DNA of 64,000 bases from Porphyridium purpureum (taxonomy: Eukaryota; Rhodophyta; Bangiophyceae; Porphyridiales; Porphyridiaceae). The DNA is taken from assembly GCA_008690995.1 (NCBI GenBank), contig VRMN01000001.1:2418001-2482000 (forward strand). Direction: 5' to 3'. Shown piece after piece: positions 1 through 10,134 of this stretch (the first letter of the stretch is position 1; each line of letters starts with the position of its first letter). Below the pieces are notes generated by a model. That model saw only the letters and a list, made by a program, of their open reading frames with translations. It did not search any database and was not told the DNA's origin. The position numbers and the translations under genes are program-made.

Positions 1-362
1 AGCCTCTGCGAAATGAACGCCGGCCACTGCTGCCAAGTTTCGTTCTGGGGCCACACAAGAGTTTTATGACCTCTTTGAGCCGAACGGATTGGTGAGCGTT
101 GGAATGCACAGGCGGCACGCGAGAGCAGTCAGATTTACTTTAAGGATGAATGCGAAGCCGCTTGCACAAGGACATGTTGGACATCTCACAGTTTACTACA
201 CCACTCCAACTTGCCCTTCGCTTCCGACTGGTCAAGTGTTTACCCGTCTCCAAGTGCATGCAACAGGTAACTTCCATGTGCTGAGATGGGAAAGATCCAA
301 CATGAACGCACACAATTAGGAACACACTATCGGCACGCAACATGGGCGTAACAGCCCTGCTT

Positions 363-725
363 CTACTCGGAGTGCACGCTGACAACAGCGTCCACGACAA
401 AGCGCTCTCCTTCCCGCTCGGAAATTGCCCACCGCACAATGTCGCCATGCGCAGCCGTCAACTCTCGCTCGATACGAGAGCGCAACACGGCGGGCGCTTC
501 GTTCAGGACACGAGCAACTTCAATCTGCACGAACGTGAGCTGCATCTTCCCCTTGTGACGGTCGGCGTGAGATAAAGACATCGCCGCACGGCACTTGCCA
601 TTCCTGAGAGGCGCCGAGGCCCTGCTCATTCGGCAAGAACGTCCGCGTTCGCCTCGCAAGCATTCAAGATGCTGCGAATGCCCACTTTGCGGCGCGGGAC
701 TCGCAATGGCGACGAGAAACGCCAT
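363..725 (-). CDS. Hypothetical small protein (120 aa)
   Basis: An ATG-started frame of 120 codons. The last 60 residues, from an internal Met at residue 61, look like a real folded segment: a long charged amphipathic stretch (VARVLNEAPAVLRSRIEREL) and then a beta-like tail ending VVDAVVSVHSE. The first 60 residues are Ser/Arg/Cys-rich and less convincing, so translation may begin at the second or third Met. I do not recognise a family. It lies 170 bp beyond the 3' end of the MYST gene on the same strand. It could also be the last exon of a gene that begins elsewhere. Nothing else was recognised in positions 1-360. Confidence 0.35.
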   Translation of the reverse strand: MAFLVAIASPAPQSGHSQHLECLRGERGRSCRMSRASAPLRNGKCRAAMSLSHADRHKGKMQLTFVQIEVARVLNEAPAVLRSRIERELTAAHGDIVRWAISEREGERFVVDAVVSVHSE

Positions 726-897
726 AATGCGCAGCTATCGGCGTGAGTAGCCCGTCGTGAAAGACTCCAAAGGAAAAGTAAGTTTACCAGTCCACGGAAA
801 CTACTTGTAAGACTGTCAGACCATGTCAATCAAGTTAATTAGATACGCAGGTTCGCTTGAGATACACGTAGCACGAGAGGTGAGTGAAGCGGACGCC

Positions 898-2397
898 TTA
901 AGAATTATACGGAAGAGGTGGTGTCCATTGGATCCTGGAAGGATCAACAAGAAGGCCACGCGATCCTAGCTTCATTTTCATCACGCGACGCATGTCAATG
1001 ATGTGAAGTCCCTCGTAGTACTGAATAAGTTCGAGAACCTGCAACGTCCCAATGATATCTTCTGTCTTCATCATGGTGCGATCGCGGATAGCCTCGATAC
1101 TGATGCTGCCGCTGGTCTCATTCTTGAGCAAGTCGATGAGCAGCTGCGACCAGAAGCTGCGATACCCGAGCAAACCCAGGTCTGAAAGAGGCTTTTCAGG
1201 TGAGCCGACCTTGTTTTCTAACTTGCTCAGCTCGTAGCTGAATGAAATGAGGAACTTGCCGTAGCCCTTGCGCTGAAACGCCGGCAGCGTCAGAATGCAC
1301 GCGACGTTGTAGTTTTCCTCAGACTGCTTCTCTTTGCTAAAATAACCGACGAGATGATGACCCTGCTCATCGCTCTCGGTCATGATGTAGAAAAGGAACG
1401 GGTCCACGTCGTAGTACAAGGTCTTGTGGTCCAAAAACAGTTTCGCAATGTAGCACAAGTTGCGACAATATGTGCGATTCTTCTCGCCGTCAATTTCCCA
1501 CATACTTACATTATCCTTGCGATAGATTTCAATGCCGAGCGGGTGTCGGATCACGCAACGCTTGGAATGACGGATTAGTGCGTCGTGCGTGTGTAACATT
1601 TTCAAGCAAAACTCACAGAAGAACACGCGCGAGCAACCCTCAAACTCCTCAGGAAATGGCGAGTAGTACCATGCGTTCATTTCGTGCTTCCCGAGCACAA
1701 TTGTCGATATATTCTTCACATGGTGCGCATGGTCGTCGTGCCCACCTGTCGACGCGGCCGTCCCGCTCCGGCTCTTCTTCTTCTTCGCACTGCCATCGCC
1801 CGCTTCACTTTCCCGCTTACGTTTACCATCACTGGACAACGCCGCTGCTCCCTTTGCTTGAGGCGCTATGTTTTCCTTGCCGCGACCTCCGGTCGTCGGC
1901 GATGCTGGCTCATCATTTGAATCATTCGGTCGCTCCGTGTCTGAACCCTCCGGATACGTATTTTTGGCCGAGTCTTTCTTTTTCCCCTTGCCACTCTTCT
2001 TGGACCCGCTCTTCTTGGCGGGCGTCACCTTGGGCTTCTTGAGCCGTTCCAGGTCGAGCTGTTCCTTGCGCACCCACTCATCCAGCCTGCGGTTGAAGCC
2101 CTCAAAGTGGATGTAAAACTCGAACTCGCCGGGACGGCCTCCAAACCTGGGCCGTTTCTCCACAACCTGAGCCATATGAAATTCTCCATCGCGCCACCTA
2201 CATGGCACGGTTGCATTCACGGGAATATTATCGTGTTGATCGTCGGGCGGTTCGTCCGCCGCTGCACGACTCTCGAGTTTCAGGTTCAGACTTGAGGACG
2301 TCGGACTCGACAGCGGCAGCGCACTTGCGCCGTCCGCGCCTTCAGAAACCGACCCATCCCCCTCTACCCCTACACCGCCTGCCTTACAATCACTCAT
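898..2397 (-). CDS. MYST-family histone acetyltransferase (Esa1/Tip60 type)
   Basis: Nuclear acetyl-CoA-dependent lysine acetyltransferase, expected to act on histone H4/H2A tails as the catalytic part of a NuA4-like complex. It has 499 residues from the first in-frame ATG; the open frame continues 8 codons upstream only from a GTG. A Tudor-knot/chromo-barrel domain lies at about 58-116. A Lys/Ser-rich linker follows at 120-225. The MYST zinc finger uses C261, C264, H277 and C281. The acetyl-CoA loop QRKGYGK is at 375-381. The Esa1 catalytic pair is conserved as C367 and E401 (in VGSPEKPLSDLG), and the autoacetylated lysine of the family as K325. Length and domain order match yeast Esa1 and human KAT5 closely, so it should be active. 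It diverges from the WDR5-like gene. Confidence 0.95.
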   Translation of the reverse strand: MSDCKAGGVGVEGDGSVSEGADGASALPLSSPTSSSLNLKLESRAAADEPPDDQHDNIPVNATVPCRWRDGEFHMAQVVEKRPRFGGRPGEFEFYIHFEGFNRRLDEWVRKEQLDLERLKKPKVTPAKKSGSKKSGKGKKKDSAKNTYPEGSDTERPNDSNDEPASPTTGGRGKENIAPQAKGAAALSSDGKRKRESEAGDGSAKKKKSRSGTAASTGGHDDHAHHVKNISTIVLGKHEMNAWYYSPFPEEFEGCSRVFFCEFCLKMLHTHDALIRHSKRCVIRHPLGIEIYRKDNVSMWEIDGEKNRTYCRNLCYIAKLFLDHKTLYYDVDPFLFYIMTESDEQGHHLVGYFSKEKQSEENYNVACILTLPAFQRKGYGKFLISFSYELSKLENKVGSPEKPLSDLGLLGYRSFWSQLLIDLLKNETSGSISIEAIRDRTMMKTEDIIGTLQVLELIQYYEGLHIIDMRRVMKMKLGSRGLLVDPSRIQWTPPLPYNS

Positions 2398-2825
2398 CTT
2401 GTCGTCACGTCTCCTCTTCACCTCACTTCATCTCCCTCATCCACCTGCAACACCACCAACACAACGCGACTCTGGCTAGTCACAACCGGTTTAAACCGTT
2501 TGGACGACTCTTATCCGTTAAACCGCCGTTTGACAGTCCTCCCGTGCTGTGATTGAACAGCAGTGTTTGCATAGGCATGCGTTTTTAATGAACGTACTAG
2601 CCCATTTTAATAAGGTACAGCGCTGATGGAGGTACAGTAACAGTGAACCGTCGAGCGCGTGTCGGAGCGGGAGCGGGACAAACGCGCTCGTACAAGTTGT
2701 GGGTGAGAGAGGGAGGGGAGAGAGAAAGAGTTGGAGGATTGGGTGGTAAAGTGGGGATTCAGTCGAGCGCGGCGACTGCTTCGACTGGCGTGTGAGTGTG
2801 GCCGATCATGCGAGATTGATGCAAC
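2398..2825. promoter_or_regulatory. Shared divergent promoter region, MYST / WDR5-like
   Basis: A 428-bp spacer between two outward-pointing chromatin genes. It holds short AT-rich runs, a GA-rich stretch at about 2700-2735, and an inverted-repeat-like segment around 2486-2525 (aaccggtttaaaccg and tccgttaaaccg). No clear TATA box is seen on either side. A bidirectional promoter is an inference from orientation and spacing. Confidence 0.4.
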
Positions 2826-3992
2826 ATGGAATTGGATAGTTCGAAGCGGCGCAGGGTGCATGAGCACGAACTTCGGCATGAACAGGAGCCTACGCCTGCG
2901 CCAGCGGGGTCAAGTCAAGAGAAAAATCACGCGTGGCACGGCGGAGGAAGGAGCATGCATGGGCTGGCGTCCTCAAGTCATGAAAATCCGCCGGTCGCTG
3001 CTCCGGTCAAACCGAATTATGTGCTCAAGTACACACTGCTCGGGCACGAGAAGAGCGTCACGTGCGTCAAGTTCTCGCAAGAACACGGTGACTGCCTCGC
3101 ATCCAGCTCTTCAGATTCGCTCATTCGTCTCTGGGATGCGGACCGCGGGCGGCCGTTGAAGGCCATGGCTGGGCACAAAAGTGGCGTGTCCGAAGTTGCG
3201 TGGTCCTACGACAATGCGATGCTCGTTTCCGCGTCAGACGACCACACTTGTAAGATATGGGATGTTGAAACTGGTCAGGTGAGATGCGATCTGGTTGGTC
3301 ATGCTCATTGGGCCTTTTGCTGCTCTTTCAATCCAGAGGGAAAGCTGGTCGCGTCTGGCTCGTACGATGAAACGGTGCGTTTATGGGATGTGCGCACGTC
3401 ACGATGCGTTCGCGCACTCAAAGCACACTCAGATCCGGTATCGAGCGTTAGCTTTTCGTGCGACGGCACCGTGTTAGCTTCTTCATCATTTGATGGGCTG
3501 TGCCGCGTATGGGATCTCACCATTGGCAAATGCATGCAAACACTGGATGTCAAGTGTGGTAACTCTGAGGTGCCCGCCAGTTGCATGTCCTTTTCTCCGA
3601 ACAGCAAGTTCCTTCTCGTCAGCACGCTGAATGGTACGATACGGCTGTGGGATTACTCGTCCAGTAAGCCCTTCTTTGTCAAGGAATATAAGGGCCACGA
3701 GAACGGGCGCTATTGTACCTTCAGTACCTTTGTGGTCGCATCGGCAAGAAAGTACGTGCTGAGCGGCAGCGAGGACGGCAAAGTCTACCTGTGGGACTTA
3801 CAGTCCAAAGAGGTCGTCCAAATTTTGCCCGGCCACGTCGACGTCGTTGTGACGGTGGCTGCTCACCCGTGCTTGCCGCGAATTGCGTCCGGTGCGCTGG
3901 AAAAAGATAAGACGGTCAAAATCTGGTGGGACCCGAGCGGGTCGGATATGGAGAGCAATACAGTGACGCTGAGTTCCAGCGCCCGCTCATGA
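2826..3992 (+). CDS. WDR5-like WD40 repeat protein
   Basis: Scaffold subunit expected in SET1/COMPASS-type H3K4 methyltransferase complexes, reading histone H3 and WIN-motif partners. It has 388 residues: an N-terminal tail of about 65 residues and then seven WD repeats spanning roughly 67-375. WDR5 signatures are seen in order: HKSGVSEVAWS, SASDDHTCKIWD, AHSDPVSSVSF, FDGLCRVWD, SGSEDGKVYLWDL, HVDVVVTVAAHP and ALEKDKTVKIW. The aromatic residues lining the WDR5 central cavity have counterparts in WAFCCSFNP and RYCTFSTF. Other seven-bladed WD proteins are possible, but the near-collinear match over all repeats favours WDR5 strongly. No intron is seen. Confidence 0.93.
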   Translation: MELDSSKRRRVHEHELRHEQEPTPAPAGSSQEKNHAWHGGGRSMHGLASSSHENPPVAAPVKPNYVLKYTLLGHEKSVTCVKFSQEHGDCLASSSSDSLIRLWDADRGRPLKAMAGHKSGVSEVAWSYDNAMLVSASDDHTCKIWDVETGQVRCDLVGHAHWAFCCSFNPEGKLVASGSYDETVRLWDVRTSRCVRALKAHSDPVSSVSFSCDGTVLASSSFDGLCRVWDLTIGKCMQTLDVKCGNSEVPASCMSFSPNSKFLLVSTLNGTIRLWDYSSSKPFFVKEYKGHENGRYCTFSTFVVASARKYVLSGSEDGKVYLWDLQSKEVVQILPGHVDVVVTVAAHPCLPRIASGALEKDKTVKIWWDPSGSDMESNTVTLSSSARS

Positions 3993-4894
3993 CCGTCGAA
4001 ACCGGCCTATCCATTCGTATGCTCTTGGTATTGGCCGTGTTCGATGCGGCTTCGGGACCAAAGGAGCAGAACACAACGGGATTGTCATTCGACCTAGTCT
4101 CATTGTTTACCGCTGGTGACTTGGAACGGAATTGAAACGCCGTAGGACGGAGCTGATACTGGTTCCTTAAATAGCCCGAGGCTTGGACAATTTTTATTTG
4201 CAGGACTACATTTAATTCGCTTACTGGAACTAATATTCATTGCTCGTCTGGACTGGTTGGGTTCCATTCTCCCAAGACCCCACAAGACCCTGCGCGCTCG
4301 GAATGGACCACAGGTAAGTCAAACACTCCATTCGAAAGTTAAGCACTCCGTTCAAAAGTTAAGCAATCCATTCGAGAGTGCAGCGAAAAGTCCATCTGAT
4401 TTTGAGTCCATCAAGTCGGTGGCTTCTGCGTATGCAGCAGCTGCGGCACATGGATCACAACGCGCAAGACCTAGCCGCTCTCTGTCCTCCTCTGAATAAT
4501 ATAATTCGTGCACGCCACGACTTGAATGGCTCAACGAATCGCCACCAGTGACCCATCTGGCAGCACCCAGCCCTTTGCGGCGTTCGCCAGCAGAACTGTG
4601 TCCAGCAAGCTCTGCTCGTGCGGTGTCACCGGCTTATCCTCTCCGAACGCACCCACCTGCACCGGCACCGCGTCCGCGCCTTCCGGTTACCTATGCCGAA
4701 GCCGATAGGCAAGACCTGAAGATCGCAATCGGCTTCCGGTCGCTGCTATTTTGACCTGGCCGCATGGTATCGAAAGCTGCGTTGCGGTGGATATCACACT
4801 ACAAGTCCAGGAATTTGAGCAAGCGCGAGGTGGTTGATGATCTCGCCGTAGCTTCTCACCATAATGATGTGATGCCACGTGCGCGCGTCACGCG
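3993..4894. other. Convergent intergenic region, no gene recognised
   Basis: About 900 bp between the 3' ends of the WDR5-like and glycosyltransferase genes. Only short open frames are present on either strand. It contains a 3 x 20 bp direct repeat (4321-4380, listed separately) and a T-rich segment at 4189-4201 that could serve 3'-end formation. Confidence 0.4.
4321..4380 (+). repeat. Three imperfect 20-bp direct repeats
   Basis: Units at 4321-4340, 4341-4360 and 4361-4380 share the core aa(g/a)cactcc(a/g)ttc(g/a)aaagtt, with a few substitutions each, most of them in the third unit. The array is non-coding and lies in the spacer after the WDR5-like gene. Function unknown. Confidence 0.6.
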
Positions 4895-7800
4895 CTACCG
4901 CTTTTCGGGAAATCGCTCCAGTCCCGCTCGGATCGCCTCAAGGATGGGCTCCTGGTCGTACCGAACAAGCGGGTTGTCCTGAATGGCACTCTTTGCATAC
5001 CGAAAGTGGGCGATATGCCCGCTGGACGGATGCCAGTACGCATCTTTGCAAGGAGCGGTGTACTTGTATGCACCATGCTGGTTTGCATAGAAAGTGGTGC
5101 TTCGAGCCAGAGTCAACGCTTTGGAGCTACCTCGATACCCACTGTCAGATCGCCACGGCCAGAGCGCCCGCTCACGTCGATGCTTAAATTTCCCGAAGAC
5201 CAGTGCCTCTTTGCTAGATTCTGACTCGGAGGAGACGTTCCCGGTAATCTCGACCGCATTGGCGTCGTCCATACTCAGGGTGATCTCGTAATTCCGCCAC
5301 GCAAATCGTAGCTGACAAGCTTTCCGGATTCGGGACTGTTCATTTTCCAACCATTGGAGATGCAAGAACTCGTCCAGCTCTGATTTGAAGTGTGTAGTTC
5401 TTTCTGCGTCGTCGGCTTGCACTTGCGCGGATGGGCTGCTTGTTGGTCTCAGAATCAATAGCTCATCCACATCAGCAAAGAAAAGTACCTCATGGAATCG
5501 CGCAAAACGATCCACGTGCGTTGCAAAAACCGTGCGCTGATGGTCACGTTTCCTCAGCAACTTCAAAGGAGCCGGCGGGGGTAAATTCATCCATTTCTGA
5601 GGCCGCTCCCAAATGATCCGGTTCCGGAAGGACGGCAGGACTTGAACGCGCCCAGTGCGAACGAAACGGTTCAACTCCGCAAGCACGCGCAGCATGTCGT
5701 TGCGGCTCCCATCCACGTAAACTGTTGCATGCTGGAATCCAATCGAAAAGTGGTACGCAAGCCATTCAGGCAGTCGTTCGAGCGATGACGGCTGCCAAAC
5801 TCCGTCGTGAGTTTTCAGCGCCCATGTCGGCGCAATCATGGTCACCAGCGCGTACCGATTATCTTCAGAAGTGCCTTCTAAGGAGGTCATGCGCACGTCG
5901 GGGTCCCATTCGCAGAGCGTCAGCTCTCTGACACTGTTTATCTGTAGACTTGGCTCGAGAAAAAAAAGCCGCTCGTGCTCAGATTCGTCCAAGTACAGCG
6001 TCACGTTGTACAGTCTTGCGGGCTGCTTCTTGTCGATCAAAACCGTGTCGCAGTGGTAGCCGTACCATGTCTCGGACATAATATCATACTCCCCGTTGTA
6101 GTCGGAAGGAGGGGGGTCAAGTCGGCATGCAACTGAGCGCTCTTCGTCGCGTCCTTGGCTATCATCGAGAGGCACGCTGCTCCATCCAATCCGAAAAGGA
6201 AGCCCTTGATTTAGCCATGATTCGGAGAACTTTTGAAACTCGCCTCGATATTTTACCAGAAAGTGTGCCGAGTACTCCCCCCACGACTCGGTCCCGTATT
6301 CATCGCCACTTGCGTCTCCAACCCAAACAAGGTACGCATCCAGTAAAAACACGTTCCGTGGCTCCTGTGCTGGAAGAGCAGAAACGCCGTCAACGTCCAC
6401 AATGTAGTCTTGTGCACCCCAACGCATCAGCGCGTACTTTTGCGCAATGCTCCCCGGATTCGAGCACGACGAGGATGTATTCCAGGACCACGCACTGCTC
6501 TCCACTCGCACCCGAGCGTTTTCGTGTACTGCCATATCTGGCAACCACGCCCTATAGCCAAAGGCATCCTTGGGCCCTTTCATTTTCATAGCCTTTCGCT
6601 GCAGGGCTCCAGCCTTTGCAGCAGCGCTCAACGCACGCAAGTCGAACTCTACATCTTCTCTGGGGCTGAAGCCTAAAGGCTGCTCGTCTGGGAAAATATG
6701 AACCATGAGCTTTTGCTTCCCAGAGGGCTTTGATTGTGAACTCTCTCCAACAGCCAAGGGCATAAACAGCGGGGTTTTGTGTAGCTCCAGCTCTAATGCA
6801 TCCATTCCAAGTGTAGGCTCCGACGATGAGAGTTTTCGAAGCCGAGGTTCACGCTCACTGATGTCCCGGCCAAATCGAAGGACAAGCGCCCCGTTCGCTT
6901 TGGGAAGCCGCCGTGTAGAGCACCTAAGCGTCCTATTATCGGCACGGTGGCTCGGAATTCTCGCGCACATGTCTACCCTATCAGCTCGAAAAATCAAGGG
7001 CACTCGTGCTTCAGCAGCGACCTCCCCAAACACTTCTTCAAAAGTCTCCATCTCTCCCTGCGCGTCGACGTCAAGCACCATTTGGTCAACTATAAATCCG
7101 CACTCATTTCCCGAATCCTCAGCTGATGGCTCGGGTAGCCAGTGCTTTTCCAGGTGATCCAAAGCAGACAGCGACAAGTCATTGAGATCTCTCTTCGCTG
7201 ATATTGCGAGCAACTCGCTGGGCCGCAAGAACACCATGTACTTGACAACGTGCCGAAATCTGATGATCTGCATCGAGTACAAGATTTGCTCGTGGCGCCA
7301 TCGTGACGCCCTGAACAGCTCAGTATTGTTCTGGTATGTCATTCCTCTTAAACGAGGCGCCGAACGACACATAATTTGGCCGGCCATGAACAATCCGTCG
7401 ATCATGCTTTGTATCGCACCGCGACAGGTCCCGTTATCAAGATACACAATGATCCCATGAAACCCAAGCCCAATGTGGTATAAAAGCCACGCACGCATCC
7501 TCGCGAGCTTGTCTTCTGCCGCACTGCGATTCGCAGCAGAGGCATGGAAGTCCTGTGGGTCTACCAAGGTGGAAAGAATAAACTTCTGGGGTTGAGGCGG
7601 TGGCAAGAAAGACGTGCTCTCCCACTCACACAGAAAGAAGGGCGCAGACGGGAGTCCGGTCGCAAAATCCGCGTGCATCGCGCGCAGCTCTTCTTGGTAG
7701 TCAATGTCCAGTTCCGCCCTCAGCGCGACACGCTTTTCGAAGAAAGGCCCCAGTTTCATAGAAGAACACTCGTACCAAAATAAGGTCTCCCATGGAACAG

Positions 7801-9124
7801 GCGAGCTAGCTTGCATGTGATGCACGGGCGCCTGAGACCGAATCGAGCAGGTAACCTCTGCAACAAGATCCCTCTCTTGTTCGGGGTCTGTGCTCGTCTC
7901 ATTTTGCGCACCTTCAGGACGAGGAGCAGAAAGGATTCGCACTTTCAGAGGCAATTCATCAACCCGCCCTGACTTTTCGTGCGTTCGGACAGGTCCAATG
8001 TGTCGAACCAGAAGATGGACCGACATCCAAAGTGCACTTCTGTTACTTTGTCGAGCTAGATACGCCTGTGAGATGTACACAAATCGCGACGACCCTCCCA
8101 CTGACCACCTCAAGATCGGGCCTCTCGCGTTTAGCTCGTTGATGCTCGAGTAATCCATCATGCAAGATGCATGAAACGGATGAAAATACTCTTTGCCGTC
8201 AAGTTCGACACAGTCAGGCTCGCTGCTGCCTGTGTTCCTCCAGCCATTCCTTTTCTTCGTTTGCAGTTTGGCGGACGCTCCCACATGAGTGTCAAACGTA
8301 TTCAGGTCTGTTCCGTCTGCTCTTTCATTCGCAATCACTTCGTCCGCACGTGCGTTCACTTGTCCCAAGATCTCCTCTTCATTTTCTCCCGTCCGATTGT
8401 TTCTTGGCAATCCGGCTGTGAATGATGATGGCAACGGTGCAGACGATGGCGCTGGCAACGGTGCAGACGATGGCGCTGGCACCGATGTCAAGTGAAGGTC
8501 AGATCCGGCCTTTGCTCCGTTCAAGACAAACGACTTGTTTGCTCCTGCTGCTCCCACGACTCTTTCTTCTTGATTTCTGCTCTTCGCAAGCCCCGGTGCA
8601 ATAGGCCGTACAAGTCTCTTATCGTGCACTGCTTGGACTTTTTGTCGGCGTTCATGATCACACACGTTGCCCCGACAATTGGCTTGCAGAACCGGTTGTG
8701 CGGGTCGCAGAGGCGCATTCATCGTCGCGTTCTCAGGTTGTCCCAATATCGCCTCTGGCACACTTGCGGCGCGATGGTCGCTGCTGTTTGCTCGGTCCAG
8801 TAGCAAAGCAAGGGAAAGCGTTTGATGCTGTGCACGGGACTGTCGAAAGACAAGCAGTGGGGCCACTCTGAACGAGGAAAGCGCCATCAAGAACACGACA
8901 AACGCCGCGGCCTTCGGCTTCACGCTAAGTTTCCTGAGGTGGGACTCTGGCGAAGACGAGGACTCGGACAAGGATGCATCTGTATCTGCATCTGCATCTG
9001 CAATGTCATTAGCATCGCAATACTCCTCGTCCGCTCGCGGGCCGTAGCGCGCATCTTTCCATCTCTCCAGACCATCCTCGGCATGCTTCCTCCCGAACCA
9101 TCGCACCCGGCTTGCTCCGCCCAT
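4895..9124 (-). CDS. Golgi-type membrane glycosyltransferase with two GT92-like modules
   Basis: A 1409-residue protein, likely a type II Golgi membrane enzyme that builds secreted polysaccharide or glycoprotein glycans. The N-terminal tail (1-70) is acidic and Ser-rich; one membrane segment lies at about 72-93 (AAAFVVFLMALSSF), followed by a Pro/Ser stalk. Module 1 is at about 495-755: it opens FFLCEWES, has the framework WLLYHIGLGFHGIIVYLDNG, and reads VFLRPSELL where a DxD metal motif is expected. Module 2 is at about 1067-1385: LTLCEWDPD, WLAYHFSIGFQHATVYVDGS, the metal motif FFADVDELL (D1218, D1220) and a closing GHIAHFRYAK typical of GT92. The two modules look like an internal duplication in which only the second keeps the metal site. 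Acceptor and sugar donor cannot be told. The coding DNA carries short tandem repeats near 8430-8480 and 8965-9000. Confidence 0.88.
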   Translation of the reverse strand: MGGASRVRWFGRKHAEDGLERWKDARYGPRADEEYCDANDIADADADTDASLSESSSSPESHLRKLSVKPKAAAFVVFLMALSSFRVAPLLVFRQSRAQHQTLSLALLLDRANSSDHRAASVPEAILGQPENATMNAPLRPAQPVLQANCRGNVCDHERRQKVQAVHDKRLVRPIAPGLAKSRNQEERVVGAAGANKSFVLNGAKAGSDLHLTSVPAPSSAPLPAPSSAPLPSSFTAGLPRNNRTGENEEEILGQVNARADEVIANERADGTDLNTFDTHVGASAKLQTKKRNGWRNTGSSEPDCVELDGKEYFHPFHASCMMDYSSINELNARGPILRWSVGGSSRFVYISQAYLARQSNRSALWMSVHLLVRHIGPVRTHEKSGRVDELPLKVRILSAPRPEGAQNETSTDPEQERDLVAEVTCSIRSQAPVHHMQASSPVPWETLFWYECSSMKLGPFFEKRVALRAELDIDYQEELRAMHADFATGLPSAPFFLCEWESTSFLPPPQPQKFILSTLVDPQDFHASAANRSAAEDKLARMRAWLLYHIGLGFHGIIVYLDNGTCRGAIQSMIDGLFMAGQIMCRSAPRLRGMTYQNNTELFRASRWRHEQILYSMQIIRFRHVVKYMVFLRPSELLAISAKRDLNDLSLSALDHLEKHWLPEPSAEDSGNECGFIVDQMVLDVDAQGEMETFEEVFGEVAAEARVPLIFRADRVDMCARIPSHRADNRTLRCSTRRLPKANGALVLRFGRDISEREPRLRKLSSSEPTLGMDALELELHKTPLFMPLAVGESSQSKPSGKQKLMVHIFPDEQPLGFSPREDVEFDLRALSAAAKAGALQRKAMKMKGPKDAFGYRAWLPDMAVHENARVRVESSAWSWNTSSSCSNPGSIAQKYALMRWGAQDYIVDVDGVSALPAQEPRNVFLLDAYLVWVGDASGDEYGTESWGEYSAHFLVKYRGEFQKFSESWLNQGLPFRIGWSSVPLDDSQGRDEERSVACRLDPPPSDYNGEYDIMSETWYGYHCDTVLIDKKQPARLYNVTLYLDESEHERLFFLEPSLQINSVRELTLCEWDPDVRMTSLEGTSEDNRYALVTMIAPTWALKTHDGVWQPSSLERLPEWLAYHFSIGFQHATVYVDGSRNDMLRVLAELNRFVRTGRVQVLPSFRNRIIWERPQKWMNLPPPAPLKLLRKRDHQRTVFATHVDRFARFHEVLFFADVDELLILRPTSSPSAQVQADDAERTTHFKSELDEFLHLQWLENEQSRIRKACQLRFAWRNYEITLSMDDANAVEITGNVSSESESSKEALVFGKFKHRRERALWPWRSDSGYRGSSKALTLARSTTFYANQHGAYKYTAPCKDAYWHPSSGHIAHFRYAKSAIQDNPLVRYDQEPILEAIRAGLERFPEKR

Positions 9125-9204
9125 GCTCTGTTCTCATTCTTCAACAAGGCACTCGACCCCTCCATTCTCCGTCCTAACATCCCCTTTCGTGCACGTTGAC
9201 CCAG

Positions 9205-9212
9205 CTTTTATA
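9205..9212 (-). promoter_or_regulatory. TATA box of the glycosyltransferase gene
   Basis: TATAAAAG on the minus strand, 81 bp upstream of the ATG at 9124. The spacing resembles that of the TATA boxes before the small genes at 27157 and 28693. Confidence 0.55.
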
Positions 9213-10134
9213 CTTCTGCTGTGGCTCCTTCGCTAGGTGTTCTTGCGTCGAAACACGTGGTGTGCGCTCGTGCCACGCCGCTCGTTCCCCGTTTCTGCGC
9301 GGGGTTTTTCAAGTGACGAGGAGCGAGCGCGGCTGATAACGTGCGGGTGCTTTGCAGGAAAGGAAGGCACGATTGATGATTAATCAGCTCCGTTGACCCA
9401 TTGTCGGTGGCTGTTGCACGGGAGGCCACAGCTATGCTTTTTTCATGTATCGCCAGCTTGCCAAAACGGGAAGCTGGTTGTTGACTACGAAGTGGACGGG
9501 ATGTCTGCTTCTGATAAGGTTTGCTCACACCATGATGACCAAGCATCTGCCCCATGACCCGGATCGAGCAGCTTTCGATGTGACAGCACAAAGAATCATC
9601 TGTTGGTGGGACGCGTGGAGAGCGTGCACGTGCCAGAATGTCTTGTCATCAGAGTCGCCCAAGAACGACGCGGGGCCCAGCGAGGAGTAGGCTCGTGAGA
9701 ACATGTAGGAGGAAACAAGCTATCTATCCCTGAATGCCGTTTGTTCAAGGATTTCAAGCACAGCGGCGCTTGTACTTTTACTCGCATAATCCGCAGCTCG
9801 CCGCTTCATGCACACCACGAATGCCGGCATCGTCATGTTGGACATCACGGAGTGTCGCCATGCCGTTCTTCGGTGAAAACAACGCAATTTCTCCAAGCTC
9901 AAAGTGCAGAGTGCCAGGCGCATAAGCAATATCTGTACCAGCATGCTGATGTTTACTTCGACCTTCACCAGCACCCCTCGCGGTTTAGATTATAGTGTTG
10001 ATGAGCTACCACCGAGAAGCGCGCCAAGAGTCACCCGCCCGGGTCTCGCTGGACAAGAACACACACGCAAGCTTGAAGACACTCGAGGAAACTCGAGGTC
10101 TTCGTCAAGGTTTCCTAATCCAGAGCATAGAGTT
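9213..10134. other. Intergenic region, no supported gene
   Basis: About 920 bp between the glycosyltransferase promoter and the 3' end of the secreted-protein gene. Several frames of 60-127 codons are open on both strands, among them an 81-codon ATG frame at 9445-9690 (+) and a frame at 9720-9974 (-). None shows a domain or a convincing composition, so none is called. Confidence 0.35.
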
